This document shows, piece after piece, positions 35,222 to 46,260 of a DNA stretch of 64,000 bases. The stretch spans positions 78,079-142,078 of the forward strand of contig JAFYYV010000001.1 of the NCBI GenBank assembly GCA_017557405.1. The letters are read 5' to 3'. The notes below the pieces were generated by a model. That model was not told the DNA's origin. It saw nothing but the letters and a program-made list of their open reading frames with translations, and did not search any database. This DNA comes from Prevotella sp. Its GTDB lineage: Bacteria; Bacteroidota; Bacteroidia; Bacteroidales; Bacteroidaceae. The position numbers were made by a program, and so were the translations under genes. How positions within the stretch are numbered: the stretch's first letter is position 1; each line of letters begins with the position of its first letter.

Positions 35222-35393
35222 CTTGTTTGTAGATTCCCCACTCAGACTATTCCTCTACGAGGCCTTTAATGCCCTCAAAGACCTGCCCGGCATCGACGAA
35301 CTGCTCTACGAGCACAAAGGCTCCGCGTCGTGGATTCATGTCGCATGGGCAGAGCAACCGCGACATAAGATCAATCTTAACTATGAGGTTTGA
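35217..35393 (+). pseudogene. C-terminal remnant of an M15-type peptidase (endolysin-like)
   Basis: 58 codons. The end (GIDELLYEHKGSASWIHVAW, then HKINLNY) resembles the C-terminus of phage-type zinc D-Ala-D-Ala peptidases, with the WIHV zinc-ligand His. The N-terminal zinc-site half is missing and the fragment begins inside the repeat array, so it is read as a truncated relic. The family assignment is from memory of short motifs. Confidence 0.5.
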
Positions 35394-35487
35394 TGTCGCT
35401 AGCCCCAGAAGGATTTCCCATTTGTTAAAACTTCTTATAATATTGTCGAAACGAGGAGGGGAAATACCAATATGTAAAAAATTATTA

Positions 35488-35495
35488 TAACTTTG
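35488..35495 (+). promoter_or_regulatory. -7 box for the giant surface protein gene
   Basis: TAACTTTG, giving a leader of about 120 nt before the ATG at 35623. A diverged copy of the surrounding 30 bp lies about 58 bp upstream (35421-35450), with the box decayed to TAATATTG. Confidence 0.5.
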
Positions 35496-35622
35496 TAGAG
35501 ATTTATAATCTAGACTTAAATTATACGTTGTCAGCGATAAGCTGCAAGTATATCTTTATCTTTGATTATCAACTAGTTCAGCAATTCATCAGAAATTCAC
35601 TAAAAATAAAATCATTTCATCT

Positions 35623-38600
35623 ATGAAACGAAAAAACACTTTCCCTTCTTCGGGAAAAGAACGATTGCGGCATAGCCGGTGGCTAGGGCTGCTCATGACA
35701 TTTGTGCTACTGTTAGGCTTCAGTCAGACGGCTAAGGCTTTGGGCTACCAACGGACTTACGATGTTGCGAATATTACGCAGAACTGGGCTAAACCACATT
35801 TCCATTTCGACCTATGCTTAGGCGAGAACAATGGTGATTACAGTTACTGGGGATATTGGAATGGCGACCACAGATGGGTTCTTTACTTGGATGGCGTAGA
35901 GCTATGTACCTCAGCCAATCTCGGTCTGAACAAGGGCAATACCGCTCTTGGTAATGTTGCCAGTGACTATGACCAATGGTACACCCAATATACAGATGCC
36001 AACGGAAACTGGATTGGCGTCTGGAATCCCCATTGGGGAGTAGACAAACAGGTCTGGGCTTACATCTGTATTGTACCTAAATACAGCTTTATCGGCCAGC
36101 CTCACACGATAACGATCAAGGGCCGATGGCACGACAACGATAAAGACAAAGGCGTTATCACGATGACGGTGCCTTCATACAATGCTGCAATGAGTGTACC
36201 TGAAATGTCGCTGACACGTAGTAACGGCAAGATTAACTACAACGCTTCGTTGTCAGCTGTCGGCAACAACGCCTCTACATACACTTGGGGACTGACACTA
36301 TTCTATGAAAAACCGGGAAGTCAGTCATATAAAGAGCCTACAATGGAAAACAGCCTGGGTGGCTTAAAGACAACTGAATCGACAACGGAGATGTCCCTTT
36401 CCTACAATGCTGATAACTACAAGGCATACAAGGTCTATCCTCGTCTGTCGGCCAGTCGTAAATCAGCTCACGTTATCGCTTTCAACCCTTCTCGGTCGAC
36501 AATCGCTGATAACTTCTTCAAAGACTATGACGTTGTCAATGTTCCAGGCTACCCACGTGCCACTGGTTTGACTGCCGAAGGTCAGAAATGGGCAAAGACG
36601 GTCAATCTCTCTTGGAACAGCGAGGTTTACGACTCGAACAACTGCGACACGAACGGTAAATGGTATGTGTTCCGCAAGAACCTCAGCGACAACACCGTGG
36701 AGATTGTGGGCTCAGAGATCGCTTACAACACTCGCACTTTTACTGACAACAGCGCCACGCTGGATTATAGCACACCTTATACCTACTACGTGTGCTTCGT
36801 GCCCAATGGCTGGACGGTGAACAGCTGGACGGATGTCGATGGACTGTGGACCAGCAAAGACTTCACACTCAAGCGCGAATACCAATTCAAGGACTTCACG
36901 GCTGAAGGCAATGACGAAAACATTGCGCTGGACTGGAAATTAGAGTCGTTTAGCAATGCCAACAACAGCAACACATACGACGTGGTGCTGCAGCGCAGCG
37001 TGAACAACAACACGAGTTGGACGGACCTCTACACCCAGACCATCAACAGCCCAAGCGTTATTTCGGGCAATTATACAGACGAAGACGTCTCTAACCCTTG
37101 CACCAACTATTATTATCGACTGATGGTGCTGGCACAGGACACGACGTTCTACAGCAACGAGGAGGTGAGCAGCATCACCGGCGAGTCGAAGGTGACCAGC
37201 ATTGCTGCCAGCCGCGGCACTTATACTGGCCGCGTGCGCATTCAGTGGGAAGCAGAGCAATACGGAACCGCCGCAACCTACTACACCGTGAAACGCCGTC
37301 TGTATGGCAGCGGCGACGACCGCTGGGTAACGCTGTATACCACCAACGGCACAGCCTCCTCTTATAACTATCAAGACGACACCGCTCAGCCTGGCGACTA
37401 CTACGAGTATCAGGTCATTTCCGAGACAAAGTGCCAAGCGGACAATAGCAACGTACAGCACATAGTAACGACCGACGGATTCTGTATGGCCCGAGGTGTG
37501 GTGAGCGGCCGCATCAGTTACGGCACAGGTACCGCCGTCGAGGCTGCTCGGGTGGTACTGAAGCCCAGCAGCAGTTCCGGTACCGACGTACAGTCGTTCT
37601 ACTCGCTACATCTGCAGGGCATCGGCGATGGCGTTTCCTGGCCCGTACCTCAGGCTATAAAAACGACTTCGCCCTACACGATTCAGTACTTCCTGCGTCC
37701 AGAAACCGAAGATGCATCGCGCACTGCCAATGCCGTGTTGCTGGAGGAGAACGGCACCTCGACGGCGCTGCTTCAGCTGTCGACCTACGATGCCACGAAC
37801 CAGCGCTACCAGCTGATTCTCAACGGCAACGCTTCGGGCGTATATGTGAAGCCCAACGAATTCACGCAGATCACGCTCCGATATGACGGTTCGCAATACA
37901 CGCTGAGTACCTTCGACAGCCATCGTGCCACAGCCACTTACAGCGTTGCCGGACATGCCCTTTCGGCAGAGAGCCTGCATTTCGGCTACTCGTCTGATGT
38001 CAACAAACCACAGTTCAAGGGCTACTTAGACGAAATCCGCGTCTATTCGCGTGCCCTCCCCAACGAGGAAATTGTTTCCTATGCCGACCACACGCTGGCA
38101 GGTAACGAGGACGGGCTGGTGGCTTATATCCCGTTGGACGAAGGCGTTCAGGCACTGAAAAAGGCTTACGACTACTCGAAGACGGCAGGCGCTGCCAACG
38201 AGAACCACGGAGATCTGGCTGGTGGTTCTTTCGACTCCACCATTCCCGATAGCAATCAATTTGGCCTGCTGGGCTATACTGACAATCAGGGCAACTACGT
38301 GGTGCGTGGCGTGCCGTTCAATGGCGATGGTACCAACTACAGCGTGACACCCGTGATGAACAGCCACGAGTTCTCGCCAGAGAAGCAGAGCCGTTTCGTG
38401 AGTGCTTCGTCGCTGGTGCACAGCGGCGTTGACTTCACCGACATTTCATCATTTGAAGTTAGCGGCGTCATCCGCTATGCCGGCACGAACATCCCGGTGG
38501 ACAGTGTGCAGATATACGTGGACGGTCGTCAGGCTTCACGCAACAACGAGATTGTGGTGACTAACGACGAGGGCAAGTTCACCGTAGATGTGCCCATCGG

Positions 38601-41600
38601 TAAGCATTACATCAGCGTCTCAAAGGACGGCCATACCTTCGTCAAGGGAGGCCGCATTCCCGATGACCCGACCGGTCTGAACGAAACGACCTACGAGTTT
38701 GTCAAGGACGAGAGCGGCTTTGTGTTCTGGGACAACACATTGGTGCCTGTGGCAGGCCGCGTGGTTGGTGGTGCCATTGAGAGCGAAAAACTCTTAGGCT
38801 TTGCCGACATAGATGAGTACAAGAGCAAGAACACGATCGGACAGGCCCGCATTACGCTGGAGATTCCCGACACGCGTTATATGCTGAACGCCTACGAGGA
38901 GACGGAGGGCTTGGTGAGCAATGGTTTCAGACCTGTGACTGAGAACACGGCACTGACTTATCCGACTGGCGTGGCAGCTACGGGTGAAGGCTACCGCACG
39001 GGTGGTACCCAGGAAGACAATGCTAAGCGGGTGGTCATCACGACTGATGCCGAGACGGGCGATTTTGCCGTGCTGCTGCCGCCGCTGGATTACAAGGTGA
39101 CTTCGGTGCAGATGGTGAACAGCCAGGCCAACGAGGTATATAAGTTCAATCCCCAGCAATTGCCGCGCATCGACGCCAGTCACCCGGAAACGGTGCTACA
39201 GGATAGTATCCCGACGGAGGACGGCGGGTTCCGCTACTTCGACTATGTGGCCGCTATGAAATTGACGCTCCACACCGATCCCGTGCTCAGCGTCAGGCAG
39301 AAGAACGGATCGAAGAACCTGCTTCCCGAGGGCGTCTTTGGTGAAGCCATAGGCGAATACGAGATTCCCACCACTAAAGAGATGCGGACCGCGGACCTCT
39401 ATACTGTCAATACAAACGGCACTGTCAACTACACGTTCGACTATCCCATTTTCAAGGAAATGGCCTCCTATACGTTCGACATCGAAGGCTATGAGCTTTA
39501 CACGAACTACGATAAGGCTAATGACGACGAAGACCGCGTGACGAAGGTGCCACTCAAGGAAACCGTGGTGACTATCAGCAACCCCATGAGCGCAGGACAG
39601 GAAGTGCGCACTGCTGCGCCTGAGAACGGCGAGAACATTGGCGAGGTGGTAGATCTGAAGGAGAACCAACTTCAGCTCGACTCGCTGGGCAAGGCCACCT
39701 ACACGTGGACGGCTGGTCTGCCTTACACCTTGGGCAACTACACTCGTACCATGAACATGACCTATAACAATGGTGAGGGCGATTACAGCTGGCAGGGACT
39801 TGAGGCCATCATCTTCGGCGACCTGCCCAAGGGCAGCAACTTCACCACGAAGGGACCGTCGATAGTTGAGATGATTCTGCACGACCCATACGGCGACTCG
39901 TCGTTTGCCACTTGGGAAACCGGCACGGTGACCATCAGGAGCGAGGAAACCCTCAGAAGCGAGGACGACGACAAGACATTCTCGACGAATATGCACCTTG
40001 GTCCGAAATTGGAAATCGAGAACGGCTTGTTTACGCAGATTCAGACAGAAATTGAGGCTATTGCTGACTTCTCGGGCGGCTACCAGCTCACCAACACGTA
40101 TGACACCCTGAACGTCCACACAACGACCATCGAGGTCACACGCGCCATCAGCACAAGCAGCGATCCCGACATGGTGGGCGCCGATGCCGATATCTACATC
40201 GGAAAGAGTGTCAACTTGATCTATGGAAAGACGAGACAGGTGGGCCTGAAGGCCGATGTCAACGGCAATCCGTATGTTTCGGTGGACGATGCATGCTCGG
40301 TGAACGAGGAGTTATCCACGAATTTCGCCTTCACGCAATACCAGATTGAGAATGTACTGATTCCCGGTCTCGAACTGTTGCGCAACGACTATCTCATAAC
40401 GGTGCCCGACATGGAAACCGCCACGAACGAGACAGATAGTACCATCTATGTGACGAACCTATTGGAAACCGACGAGGACTTCGGTAAACCGGGCACCTAT
40501 AAGGTGCTCGCCAAGACTGAGGGACTCGACATGGTGAGCTACTACAATGACGAGATTCAAAGTTGGAAGAACACGATTCGCCAAAACGAGGAATACAAGG
40601 ACGGCCTTTTCAACGCCTCCGGAGCCAAAACTATGAAGAACGTCTCGTTCGGTGGCGGAGTGGAAATCAACGAGAGCACCACTAATTCCTATAACCACAT
40701 GCAGAACTGGACCCACTCACACACCTACTATGTGAACTATTCACACGATCTGGGTGGAACTTTCAATGGAGTGGGAGTCGACTTCTCGTATGAGTCGCAC
40801 TGCTCGAGCGCAAAATATAACGGCGGCAACGGATCCGATGGAAATACTGAAGAAGACGAAAACTTAGCAACGTTCAGCTACACGCTGGCTGATAGCGGCG
40901 CCGATGACTCGTTCTCGATGGACGTCTACGAAGCGCTCAACAACCACGGTCCCATCTTCCGGACGCGCGGTGGCCAAAGCTCGTGCCCGTATGAGGGACA
41001 GGAAGTGACAAAGTACTACAAACCCGGTACTGAGCTATCTGCAGCTACGATGCAAATCGAGAGACCTTCAATCGATTGCAAAACCACCCAATTGACTGGC
41101 GTTCCCACAGGCGGCAAGGCACAGTTCGAACTGTTGCTCGGAAACGAGTCTGATACAAATACTGACTGCTACTTCAACCTGATACCCGTGGACGGTGCCA
41201 ATCCAAAGGGTGCGCTGCTGAGCCTGCCCACAGGTCCCATTGGCAATGGACGTACCATTCTGGTGCCCTACGGTGAGGAAGTGAAGGTGATTCTGACATT
41301 GGAGCAAGGTAATCTCGATGTGACAGACTATGAGGACATTGAAATCGCTTTGACAAGTACCTGCCAGAATGACCCGACCTCTATCCATGGCGCTATCTCC
41401 AGCTCAATAAAACTGAGTGCGCACTTCGTGCCCGCCAGCACGCCGGTGGACATGACCATCGACAAGACGGTGATTAACACGAACAACAAGGATGAGGACC
41501 TGTCTATACGCGTGACAGGCTTCGACCGCAATTTCCAGGGACTGAAGCGCGTGGACATCCAGTACATGGCTCCGGGTGCTCAGTCGTGGAGTTTGCTGAA

Positions 41601-44600
41601 GAGCTACATACCGAACAATGACGTGCGTGAGAACAACAGCCAGGAGCTGCTGCCCGCGAACGGCGTGATCGAAGTGGCACTGAATATGAATTCGTCGAGC
41701 TGGTTGGACGGAACCTACCAGTTCCGTGCACAGAGCGCAGCTATCTATGGTGGCAATCCCGTGACTTCGGAGAGCGAAGTGCTGACGCTGGTGAAGGACG
41801 TGAACCGTCCGCAGCTGTTCGGTCTGGCTAGTCCGACCGATGGTGTGCTGAATGCCGACGACCTGGTCAGCGTGACCTTCAACGAGGACATCCAACAAGC
41901 ATTGCTGACGGACAACAACTTCGTGGTGAGTGGTGTGCTGAACGGTGCACAGGTGAAACACGACGTGGCGCTGTCGGCACAGAACACGGATTATGCCGCA
42001 AAGACCGAAGCCAACATCAACCTGGCACGCAAGGACTTCTCGGCCGACATGTGGGTGCGTGTGACCGATGCAGGTGACATATTCTGTCATGGTAACGGTG
42101 ACGAGAGATTCAAGCTGAGCGTCGACGACAACGACAAACTGGTGGTGACCATCGGCAACGAGAGCTACACCTCGACGAATGCCATCGAGAAGAACACGTG
42201 GACGTTCCTTGCCTTCACCTACAAATTCGAGAATGGCAACAGTCTGCTGAACGCACGTGCCGTTACGGATAACTACACCAGGGATATGTTCACGAACCAA
42301 GCCGTGGCCGACTATGCCGGCACTGGCGGTATCACACTGGGTAAGGGATTCTCGGGTGCCATCCACGAGTTGACACTTTGGGACAAGGCACGAGAGATGA
42401 ACGAGGCACAGGCGGAGATGCACATCACGAAGAAGCCTTCGACACCGAACCTCATCGGCTACTGGAAGATGGACGAGGGCAATGGCTTGACAGCCACCGA
42501 CTATGCACGCAACCGCCACCTGACTCTGCCGAACAACACGTGGTATCTGAACAACGACAACAAGGCTGTGAGCCTGAATGGCTCGAACAGCCTGAAGCTT
42601 GACATCACGGAATGCAGCGCACTCTCAACCGAAGACTATGCGATGGAGATGTGGTTCAAGGGCGCTAAGGCTGACAACACTACATCCAGCACGTTGTTCT
42701 CGGCTGCCGAGCAATCGGTGAGCATGGGCTTCAACAGCACAGGCGCGCTGACGCTGACAGCCAATGGCGAAGATACCGAGATCAGCAAGAACGACTACTT
42801 GGACAACACTTGGCACCACTTGGCACTGAACGTTCTGCACAGCGGAAACGCAACGGTCTATGTGGACGGCAAGGCTGTGAAGACCATGTCGGCATCGGCT
42901 GTCCCGGCACTGGAAGGAGCTTACCTGTATGTGGGTTCGAAGGGCGGCAACGCTTCTTACTTCAAGGGAACAGTGGACGAAATCCGCTTCTGGAAGGCTT
43001 CGATGACGGGCGACCTGCTGAGCAGCCAACGCACACAGCGTCTGACGGGTGAGGAAGGGGGACTTGTGGCTTACTACTCGTTCGAGAAACTCACTCGCGA
43101 TCCGAGTACAGGCATCATCTCGTCCGTAAGTACTGCTGCCGACCAGGACAAGGTCTACAACTATACAACCAAGGAGTATGCGCTGACCGACAAAGAGGCA
43201 ACGATGACCAGCGGCACGATAAGCTACACCGACGAGGCTCCGGCACTGAAGGTGAAGCCCGAGGCCACGAACGTGGATTTCACCTTCGTGTCCAACGAAC
43301 GCTCGATTATCATCAACCTTGACGCCGATCTTGACAGAGTGGAAGGAACGACCCTGACCTTCAACGTAAGAGGCGTGAAGGACATGAACGGCAACGAGTC
43401 GACAGAGATTGTTTGGACGGCATACGTGAAGAAAAACCAACTGCTCTGGCAGGGTGACAACGAGATAGCCATCGAGCAGCAGAACGGCGAGAGCACGACG
43501 TTCCAGGCCGTGATAGAGAACGAGAGCGGCTTGTCGGAGAACTGGACGCTGAGCGGACTGCCCACTTGGCTGACAGCCAGCCAGACAAGCGGCACGCTGC
43601 AGGCACAGTCGACGAAGACCATCACCTTCACCGTGGCCAGCAGCACCGCCATCGGCAAGTATGAGCAGACCATCTACCTGACAGGTAACAACAACATTGC
43701 AGAGCCGCTGACACTGAACCTGAAGGTGAAGGGCGAGGAGCCCGACTGGGCTGTGAACACGAGCGGATACCAGTACACGATGAGTATCGTAGGTCAGCTA
43801 CAGTTCCAGAACGTCATCTCGACCGACGAGGACGACATCGTGGCCGCCTTCAACGAGGCTGGCGACTGCGTAGGCGTTGCACGTCCGCAGTATGAGAGTG
43901 CATTCGACACCTACTTCACGATGATGACGGTCTATGGCAACAGTGACGACGATCTCCTGACCTTCAAGGCCTACGACGCTAGCACGGGCAAGGTATATCC
44001 CGTGGTGCAGACCGATGAGGACGTATACTTCGAGAAGGATACGAGGTTGGGCAAGCTCGCCACCCCGTTCATCTGGAACGTCACCGACAAAATTGAGCAG
44101 ACCATTGACCTGAAGAAGGGCTGGAACTGGATGTCGCTCTACGTGACTCCAGACGATATGAGTCCAGCTGGAGTGCTGGCAGACGCCCGCGCCATCCTCA
44201 CCCTGATCAACGGCCAGAACGGCTCGAGTGAGTTTGACTCGCAGATCGGATGGAGCGGCACGCTCACGACGATGGACAACGCATCAATGTACAAACTCCA
44301 GGCTACTGACGACGTAACGACCACTGTTGTGGGCTCACCCGCCGACGTAGCCGGTACTCAGATTACTGTGAAGAACGGCTTGACATGGATCGGCTATCCG
44401 CCATCGTTCACTCTCTCGCTGGCAGACGCCTTTGCAGGCCTCGACCCCGCGGATGATGACATGGTGAAGAACCAGAGCGGATTCGCCGTCTACAGCAGCG
44501 CGAACGCCAAATGGATTGGCACACTGACGGCAATGGAGCCTGGCATAGGCTATATATACAGCTCTGAGGCCACGGCCAACAAGACGTTCACCTATCCGTC

Positions 44601-45111
44601 GACGCCCCCAGCAGGCGGAATCGTCAACTCGAAGGCCTTCTTCGGCGAGGAGGAAGCCTATCACTTCCAGCCCGTCGCCGCCCAGAACTATCCCAGCAAC
44701 ATGGTGATGATAGGCCAGGTGGTGGAGAACGGCATGCCAGCATCGGGCATCGAGGTGGCCGCCTACGTGGGCGACGAATGCCGTGCTACGATTCGCTCGA
44801 ACAGCGAAGGAATGTTGTTCCTGCTCGTGCCGGGTGACAAGGTACTGCCGCTGACACTGCGCACCTACATCCACGGCGATGAGGTGACAATCGACCTGCC
44901 GCTGACATACCAGTCGGACAAGATGCTCGGCACGCTCAAGATGCCGATTAAGATTGACATCACCGACTTCGCCACTGGCATCAGTCGGATGGGTGAGGAT
45001 GCCGACGACGGCGAGTACTACGACCTGAGCGGCCGCAAGCTGAACCAGCGTCCGTACCAGCCGGGTGTCTACATCCGCAACGGCCAGAAGACAGTGGTCA
45101 AAGGCAAATAA
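35623..45111 (+). CDS. Giant multidomain surface protein with LamG domains (3162 residues)
   Basis: Very large exported protein, probably an adhesin or glycan-binding protein. A basic N-terminus and hydrophobic segment (about 20-40, ending TAKALG) form the signal. Regions by eye: fibronectin-III-like repeats (about 307-616), a LamG/concanavalin-like domain (about 653-843), a carboxypeptidase-regulatory-like beta domain (about 943-1010), a long unrecognised region, two more LamG domains (about 2127-2290 and 2337-2490), a BACON-like domain (about 2610-2705), and two paralogous modules near 2717-2812 and 3010-3110. The tail (YYDLSGRKL...GVYIRNGQKTVVKGK) is T9SS-like. No catalytic site is visible. 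A partner gene follows 12 bp downstream. Confidence 0.82.
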   Translation: MKRKNTFPSSGKERLRHSRWLGLLMTFVLLLGFSQTAKALGYQRTYDVANITQNWAKPHFHFDLCLGENNGDYSYWGYWNGDHRWVLYLDGVELCTSANLGLNKGNTALGNVASDYDQWYTQYTDANGNWIGVWNPHWGVDKQVWAYICIVPKYSFIGQPHTITIKGRWHDNDKDKGVITMTVPSYNAAMSVPEMSLTRSNGKINYNASLSAVGNNASTYTWGLTLFYEKPGSQSYKEPTMENSLGGLKTTESTTEMSLSYNADNYKAYKVYPRLSASRKSAHVIAFNPSRSTIADNFFKDYDVVNVPGYPRATGLTAEGQKWAKTVNLSWNSEVYDSNNCDTNGKWYVFRKNLSDNTVEIVGSEIAYNTRTFTDNSATLDYSTPYTYYVCFVPNGWTVNSWTDVDGLWTSKDFTLKREYQFKDFTAEGNDENIALDWKLESFSNANNSNTYDVVLQRSVNNNTSWTDLYTQTINSPSVISGNYTDEDVSNPCTNYYYRLMVLAQDTTFYSNEEVSSITGESKVTSIAASRGTYTGRVRIQWEAEQYGTAATYYTVKRRLYGSGDDRWVTLYTTNGTASSYNYQDDTAQPGDYYEYQVISETKCQADNSNVQHIVTTDGFCMARGVVSGRISYGTGTAVEAARVVLKPSSSSGTDVQSFYSLHLQGIGDGVSWPVPQAIKTTSPYTIQYFLRPETEDASRTANAVLLEENGTSTALLQLSTYDATNQRYQLILNGNASGVYVKPNEFTQITLRYDGSQYTLSTFDSHRATATYSVAGHALSAESLHFGYSSDVNKPQFKGYLDEIRVYSRALPNEEIVSYADHTLAGNEDGLVAYIPLDEGVQALKKAYDYSKTAGAANENHGDLAGGSFDSTIPDSNQFGLLGYTDNQGNYVVRGVPFNGDGTNYSVTPVMNSHEFSPEKQSRFVSASSLVHSGVDFTDISSFEVSGVIRYAGTNIPVDSVQIYVDGRQASRNNEIVVTNDEGKFTVDVPIGKHYISVSKDGHTFVKGGRIPDDPTGLNETTYEFVKDESGFVFWDNTLVPVAGRVVGGAIESEKLLGFADIDEYKSKNTIGQARITLEIPDTRYMLNAYEETEGLVSNGFRPVTENTALTYPTGVAATGEGYRTGGTQEDNAKRVVITTDAETGDFAVLLPPLDYKVTSVQMVNSQANEVYKFNPQQLPRIDASHPETVLQDSIPTEDGGFRYFDYVAAMKLTLHTDPVLSVRQKNGSKNLLPEGVFGEAIGEYEIPTTKEMRTADLYTVNTNGTVNYTFDYPIFKEMASYTFDIEGYELYTNYDKANDDEDRVTKVPLKETVVTISNPMSAGQEVRTAAPENGENIGEVVDLKENQLQLDSLGKATYTWTAGLPYTLGNYTRTMNMTYNNGEGDYSWQGLEAIIFGDLPKGSNFTTKGPSIVEMILHDPYGDSSFATWETGTVTIRSEETLRSEDDDKTFSTNMHLGPKLEIENGLFTQIQTEIEAIADFSGGYQLTNTYDTLNVHTTTIEVTRAISTSSDPDMVGADADIYIGKSVNLIYGKTRQVGLKADVNGNPYVSVDDACSVNEELSTNFAFTQYQIENVLIPGLELLRNDYLITVPDMETATNETDSTIYVTNLLETDEDFGKPGTYKVLAKTEGLDMVSYYNDEIQSWKNTIRQNEEYKDGLFNASGAKTMKNVSFGGGVEINESTTNSYNHMQNWTHSHTYYVNYSHDLGGTFNGVGVDFSYESHCSSAKYNGGNGSDGNTEEDENLATFSYTLADSGADDSFSMDVYEALNNHGPIFRTRGGQSSCPYEGQEVTKYYKPGTELSAATMQIERPSIDCKTTQLTGVPTGGKAQFELLLGNESDTNTDCYFNLIPVDGANPKGALLSLPTGPIGNGRTILVPYGEEVKVILTLEQGNLDVTDYEDIEIALTSTCQNDPTSIHGAISSSIKLSAHFVPASTPVDMTIDKTVINTNNKDEDLSIRVTGFDRNFQGLKRVDIQYMAPGAQSWSLLKSYIPNNDVRENNSQELLPANGVIEVALNMNSSSWLDGTYQFRAQSAAIYGGNPVTSESEVLTLVKDVNRPQLFGLASPTDGVLNADDLVSVTFNEDIQQALLTDNNFVVSGVLNGAQVKHDVALSAQNTDYAAKTEANINLARKDFSADMWVRVTDAGDIFCHGNGDERFKLSVDDNDKLVVTIGNESYTSTNAIEKNTWTFLAFTYKFENGNSLLNARAVTDNYTRDMFTNQAVADYAGTGGITLGKGFSGAIHELTLWDKAREMNEAQAEMHITKKPSTPNLIGYWKMDEGNGLTATDYARNRHLTLPNNTWYLNNDNKAVSLNGSNSLKLDITECSALSTEDYAMEMWFKGAKADNTTSSTLFSAAEQSVSMGFNSTGALTLTANGEDTEISKNDYLDNTWHHLALNVLHSGNATVYVDGKAVKTMSASAVPALEGAYLYVGSKGGNASYFKGTVDEIRFWKASMTGDLLSSQRTQRLTGEEGGLVAYYSFEKLTRDPSTGIISSVSTAADQDKVYNYTTKEYALTDKEATMTSGTISYTDEAPALKVKPEATNVDFTFVSNERSIIINLDADLDRVEGTTLTFNVRGVKDMNGNESTEIVWTAYVKKNQLLWQGDNEIAIEQQNGESTTFQAVIENESGLSENWTLSGLPTWLTASQTSGTLQAQSTKTITFTVASSTAIGKYEQTIYLTGNNNIAEPLTLNLKVKGEEPDWAVNTSGYQYTMSIVGQLQFQNVISTDEDDIVAAFNEAGDCVGVARPQYESAFDTYFTMMTVYGNSDDDLLTFKAYDASTGKVYPVVQTDEDVYFEKDTRLGKLATPFIWNVTDKIEQTIDLKKGWNWMSLYVTPDDMSPAGVLADARAILTLINGQNGSSEFDSQIGWSGTLTTMDNASMYKLQATDDVTTTVVGSPADVAGTQITVKNGLTWIGYPPSFTLSLADAFAGLDPADDDMVKNQSGFAVYSSANAKWIGTLTAMEPGIGYIYSSEATANKTFTYPSTPPAGGIVNSKAFFGEEEAYHFQPVAAQNYPSNMVMIGQVVENGMPASGIEVAAYVGDECRATIRSNSEGMLFLLVPGDKVLPLTLRTYIHGDEVTIDLPLTYQSDKMLGTLKMPIKIDITDFATGISRMGEDADDGEYYDLSGRKLNQRPYQPGVYIRNGQKTVVKGK

Positions 45112-45123
45112 ACGGATGGGCTT

Positions 45124-46149
45124 ATGAACTATCAAACGATTAGTAAGATGGTCGTGGCAGCGCTGCTGGCGCTGCCTACGACCGTCTCCGCCCAAGACAC
45201 GCACTACACGCCTGTGGGTGACTCGAAGTACGAGTCGTACATGAACTTCACGGGGCAGGTGGTGAACAACGGTACGCCGGTGAACGGCGCCGAGGTGGCG
45301 ATGTTCGTGGCGGGCGAATGCCGACAGACGCAGGTGTCGCACAACCTTTCGGGCACTGACCTGCAGGGCAACCCCTACAGCTACGACGGACTGGTGACGT
45401 CGTATCTGGCTTGGGGGCAGAGCCACAAGGAGAACATCACGTTCAAGGTGTGGCTGCCAAGCGGCGAAGAGCGTGAGCTGGAGGCGGTATGTCCGCTGGT
45501 GGTGGACTCCAGGACCGGCATGCCCAGCGCACCCTTCATCCTCGACATCAACAAGACCGCCCATAACGTGGTGTTCAACTTCAAGGAGGCTGGCGAGGCA
45601 TGGACCTTCTCGACGGGCTCGGACGGCAACCAGTTCGGCGCGACGGAGACGTTCACCTACGATGGCCTGACCGTCAACGTGACGGACACGAAGACGACGG
45701 ACTCACAGGTGAACTACGTGAGCGAAGATAACGGTCTTCGTGTGGCTCCAAGCGGCACCGTGACCTTCACGGCTCCCACTGGCTACGTAATCATCGGCGC
45801 CTGGCCGCTGAACGCTTCGCAACGGCTGAAGCTCGACCAATCTGGCGCGACGTTCGGCTACGATGGCTGGACGGGCAAGGCGAAGACCATCACACTGACC
45901 AACCCGAATACTAGCATAAACAACCTCTATGGCATCGAGGTGAGATACAAGAAGATGCTCTACGGCGACGTGAATCGCGACGGATTGGTCAACATTGCCG
46001 ACGTGACCGCGCTGGTGAACATCATCTTGGGCAAGGACTTAGTCGAGCCGTATATCTACGACCACGACGCTGCCGATGTGAGCCAAGACAACAAAATCAA
46101 CGTCACAGACGTGACAGGGTTGGTGAACATCATCTTGAAGAAACCGTAA
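45124..46149 (+). CDS. Secreted protein with dockerin-like C-terminus
   Basis: 341 residues, signal peptide ending TVSAQ. Residues about 38-140 (FTGQVVNNGTPVNGAEVAMFV.GECR) are a diverged copy of a module near the C-terminus of the upstream giant protein (IGQVVENGMPASGIEVAAYVGDECR). The last 62 residues (280-341) form a two-repeat dockerin-like domain (GDVNRDGLVNIADV; VSQDNKINVTDV). The 12-bp gap implies one transcript, and shared modules suggest related function. A terminator lies at 46203-46236. Confidence 0.82.
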   Translation: MNYQTISKMVVAALLALPTTVSAQDTHYTPVGDSKYESYMNFTGQVVNNGTPVNGAEVAMFVAGECRQTQVSHNLSGTDLQGNPYSYDGLVTSYLAWGQSHKENITFKVWLPSGEERELEAVCPLVVDSRTGMPSAPFILDINKTAHNVVFNFKEAGEAWTFSTGSDGNQFGATETFTYDGLTVNVTDTKTTDSQVNYVSEDNGLRVAPSGTVTFTAPTGYVIIGAWPLNASQRLKLDQSGATFGYDGWTGKAKTITLTNPNTSINNLYGIEVRYKKMLYGDVNRDGLVNIADVTALVNIILGKDLVEPYIYDHDAADVSQDNKINVTDVTGLVNIILKKP

Positions 46150-46202
46150 GAAGTGAGGGAACTCACTTAGATAAGGAGATAAAAGATAAGGAGATAAGAA
46201 AA

Positions 46203-46236
46203 GGCGGAGCTCACGCAATGTGAACTCCGCTTTTTT
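46203..46236. terminator. Rho-independent terminator
   Basis: GCGGAGcTCAC pairs with GTGAaCTCCGC, then T6. It lies between convergent genes. Confidence 0.85.
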
Positions 46237-46260
46237 GTTGTGCAGCAAGATAACAAGTCG

